This document shows positions 63,747 to 64,000 of a DNA stretch of 64,000 nucleotides, piece by piece. The translations under genes and the position numbers were made by a program. A model generated the notes under the pieces. The model saw only the letters and a list, made by a program, of their open reading frames with translations, made no database searches and was not told the origin of the DNA. Position 1 is the stretch's first letter. The number at the start of each line of letters is the position of its first letter. This DNA comes from Pseudomonas sp. ATCC PTA-122608 (lineage in GTDB: Bacteria; Pseudomonadota; Gammaproteobacteria; Pseudomonadales; Pseudomonadaceae): the NCBI RefSeq assembly GCF_001952855.1, contig NZ_LPNO01000001.1, forward strand, positions 163,469 to 227,468, in the 5' to 3' direction.

Positions 63747-64000
63747 TTACAACTTGATCCAGGTCGCCTTCAGCTCGGTGTACTTGTCGAACGCGTGCAG
63801 CGACTTGTCGCGGCCGTTACCCGATTGCTTGAAACCACCGAACGGTGCAGTCATGTCGCCGCCATCGTACTGGTTGACCCAAACGCTACCGGCACGCAGT
63901 GCCTTGGCGGTCAGGTGCGCCTTGGAGATGTTCGACGTCCACACCGCAGCGGCCAGGCCGTATTGGGTGTCGTTGGCGATCGCAATGGCTTCTTCCACGC
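63747..64000 (-). CDS. Aldehyde dehydrogenase, C-terminal part (cut by window end)
   Basis: The visible 84 C-terminal residues include EEAIAIANDTQYGLAAAVWTS, ALRAGSVWVNQYDGGDMTAPFGGFKQSGNGRDKSLHAFDKYTELKATWIKL. This is the typical C-terminus of an NAD(P)-dependent aldehyde dehydrogenase of the gamma-aminobutyraldehyde type (PuuC/PauC group). The nearby pauR and amine oxidase genes make a role in polyamine catabolism likely. The active-site cysteine is outside the window. Confidence 0.9.
   Translation of the reverse strand, partial: VEEAIAIANDTQYGLAAAVWTSNISKAHLTAKALRAGSVWVNQYDGGDMTAPFGGFKQSGNGRDKSLHAFDKYTELKATWIKL

Overview
The window is a piece of a Pseudomonas chromosome, most likely from the P. 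fluorescens group. The evidence is high GC, Pseudomonas-specific genes (algP, algQ, dsbH, sutA, proE, pauR), P. aeruginosa-like gene order over long blocks, and many short intergenic inverted repeats of the REP/REPIN kind. No phage, plasmid, insertion sequence, CRISPR array, tRNA or rRNA was seen.

Layout. (1) 1-10 kb: elbB, a YaiI-family gene, a cytochrome c-FTR1 iron permease fusion, a four-gene envelope lipoprotein cluster (COG3014, YcfL, LpoB and an LpoB/CsgG-like protein), a LysE-type exporter, a small MscS-type channel and a YheS-type ABC-F ATPase. (2) 10-21 kb: the 'alginate/heme' block: algP with its 39-bp tandem repeats, an FKBP isomerase, algQ, dsbH, hemY-hemX-hemD-hemC, algR and argH. 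The sensor gene algZ, expected between algR and argH, survives only as a frameshifted and truncated remnant. (3) 21-32 kb: a GST, small conserved proteins, cyaA, rnk, the cyaY pair, then lptM-lysA-dapF-DUF484-xerC-yigB (lysine/peptidoglycan precursor synthesis and chromosome dimer resolution) and sutA. (4) 32-37 kb: yjbQ, glnK-amtB (ammonium), ubiK, and a cfa/LysR pair lying between ubiK and comM. (5) 37-47 kb: comM, a TetR regulator divergent from an ABC-type membrane domain with no ATPase, a chemoreceptor, a LysR/MATE pair and proE (c-di-GMP phosphodiesterase). (6) 47-64 kb: rep, xpt, an acetyl-CoA hydrolase family gene, cycB, pauR, dadX-ridA-dadA with lrp (D-alanine catabolism), amine/polyamine catabolism genes (FAD oxidase, MocR regulator, start of an aldehyde dehydrogenase), a phospholipase D lipoprotein and an MFS transporter.

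The most notable observations are: the decayed algZ beside an intact algR that still carries the ancestral ATGA overlap; three sequence families of paired inverted REP elements, one of which supplies the TAG stop codon of four genes; two nearly perfect 16-bp operators 22 bp apart between the tetR gene and the ATPase-less ABC membrane protein; three convergent gene pairs sharing the same TTAG stop-stop overlap; and the four-gene lipoprotein cluster, whose collective function is unclear.
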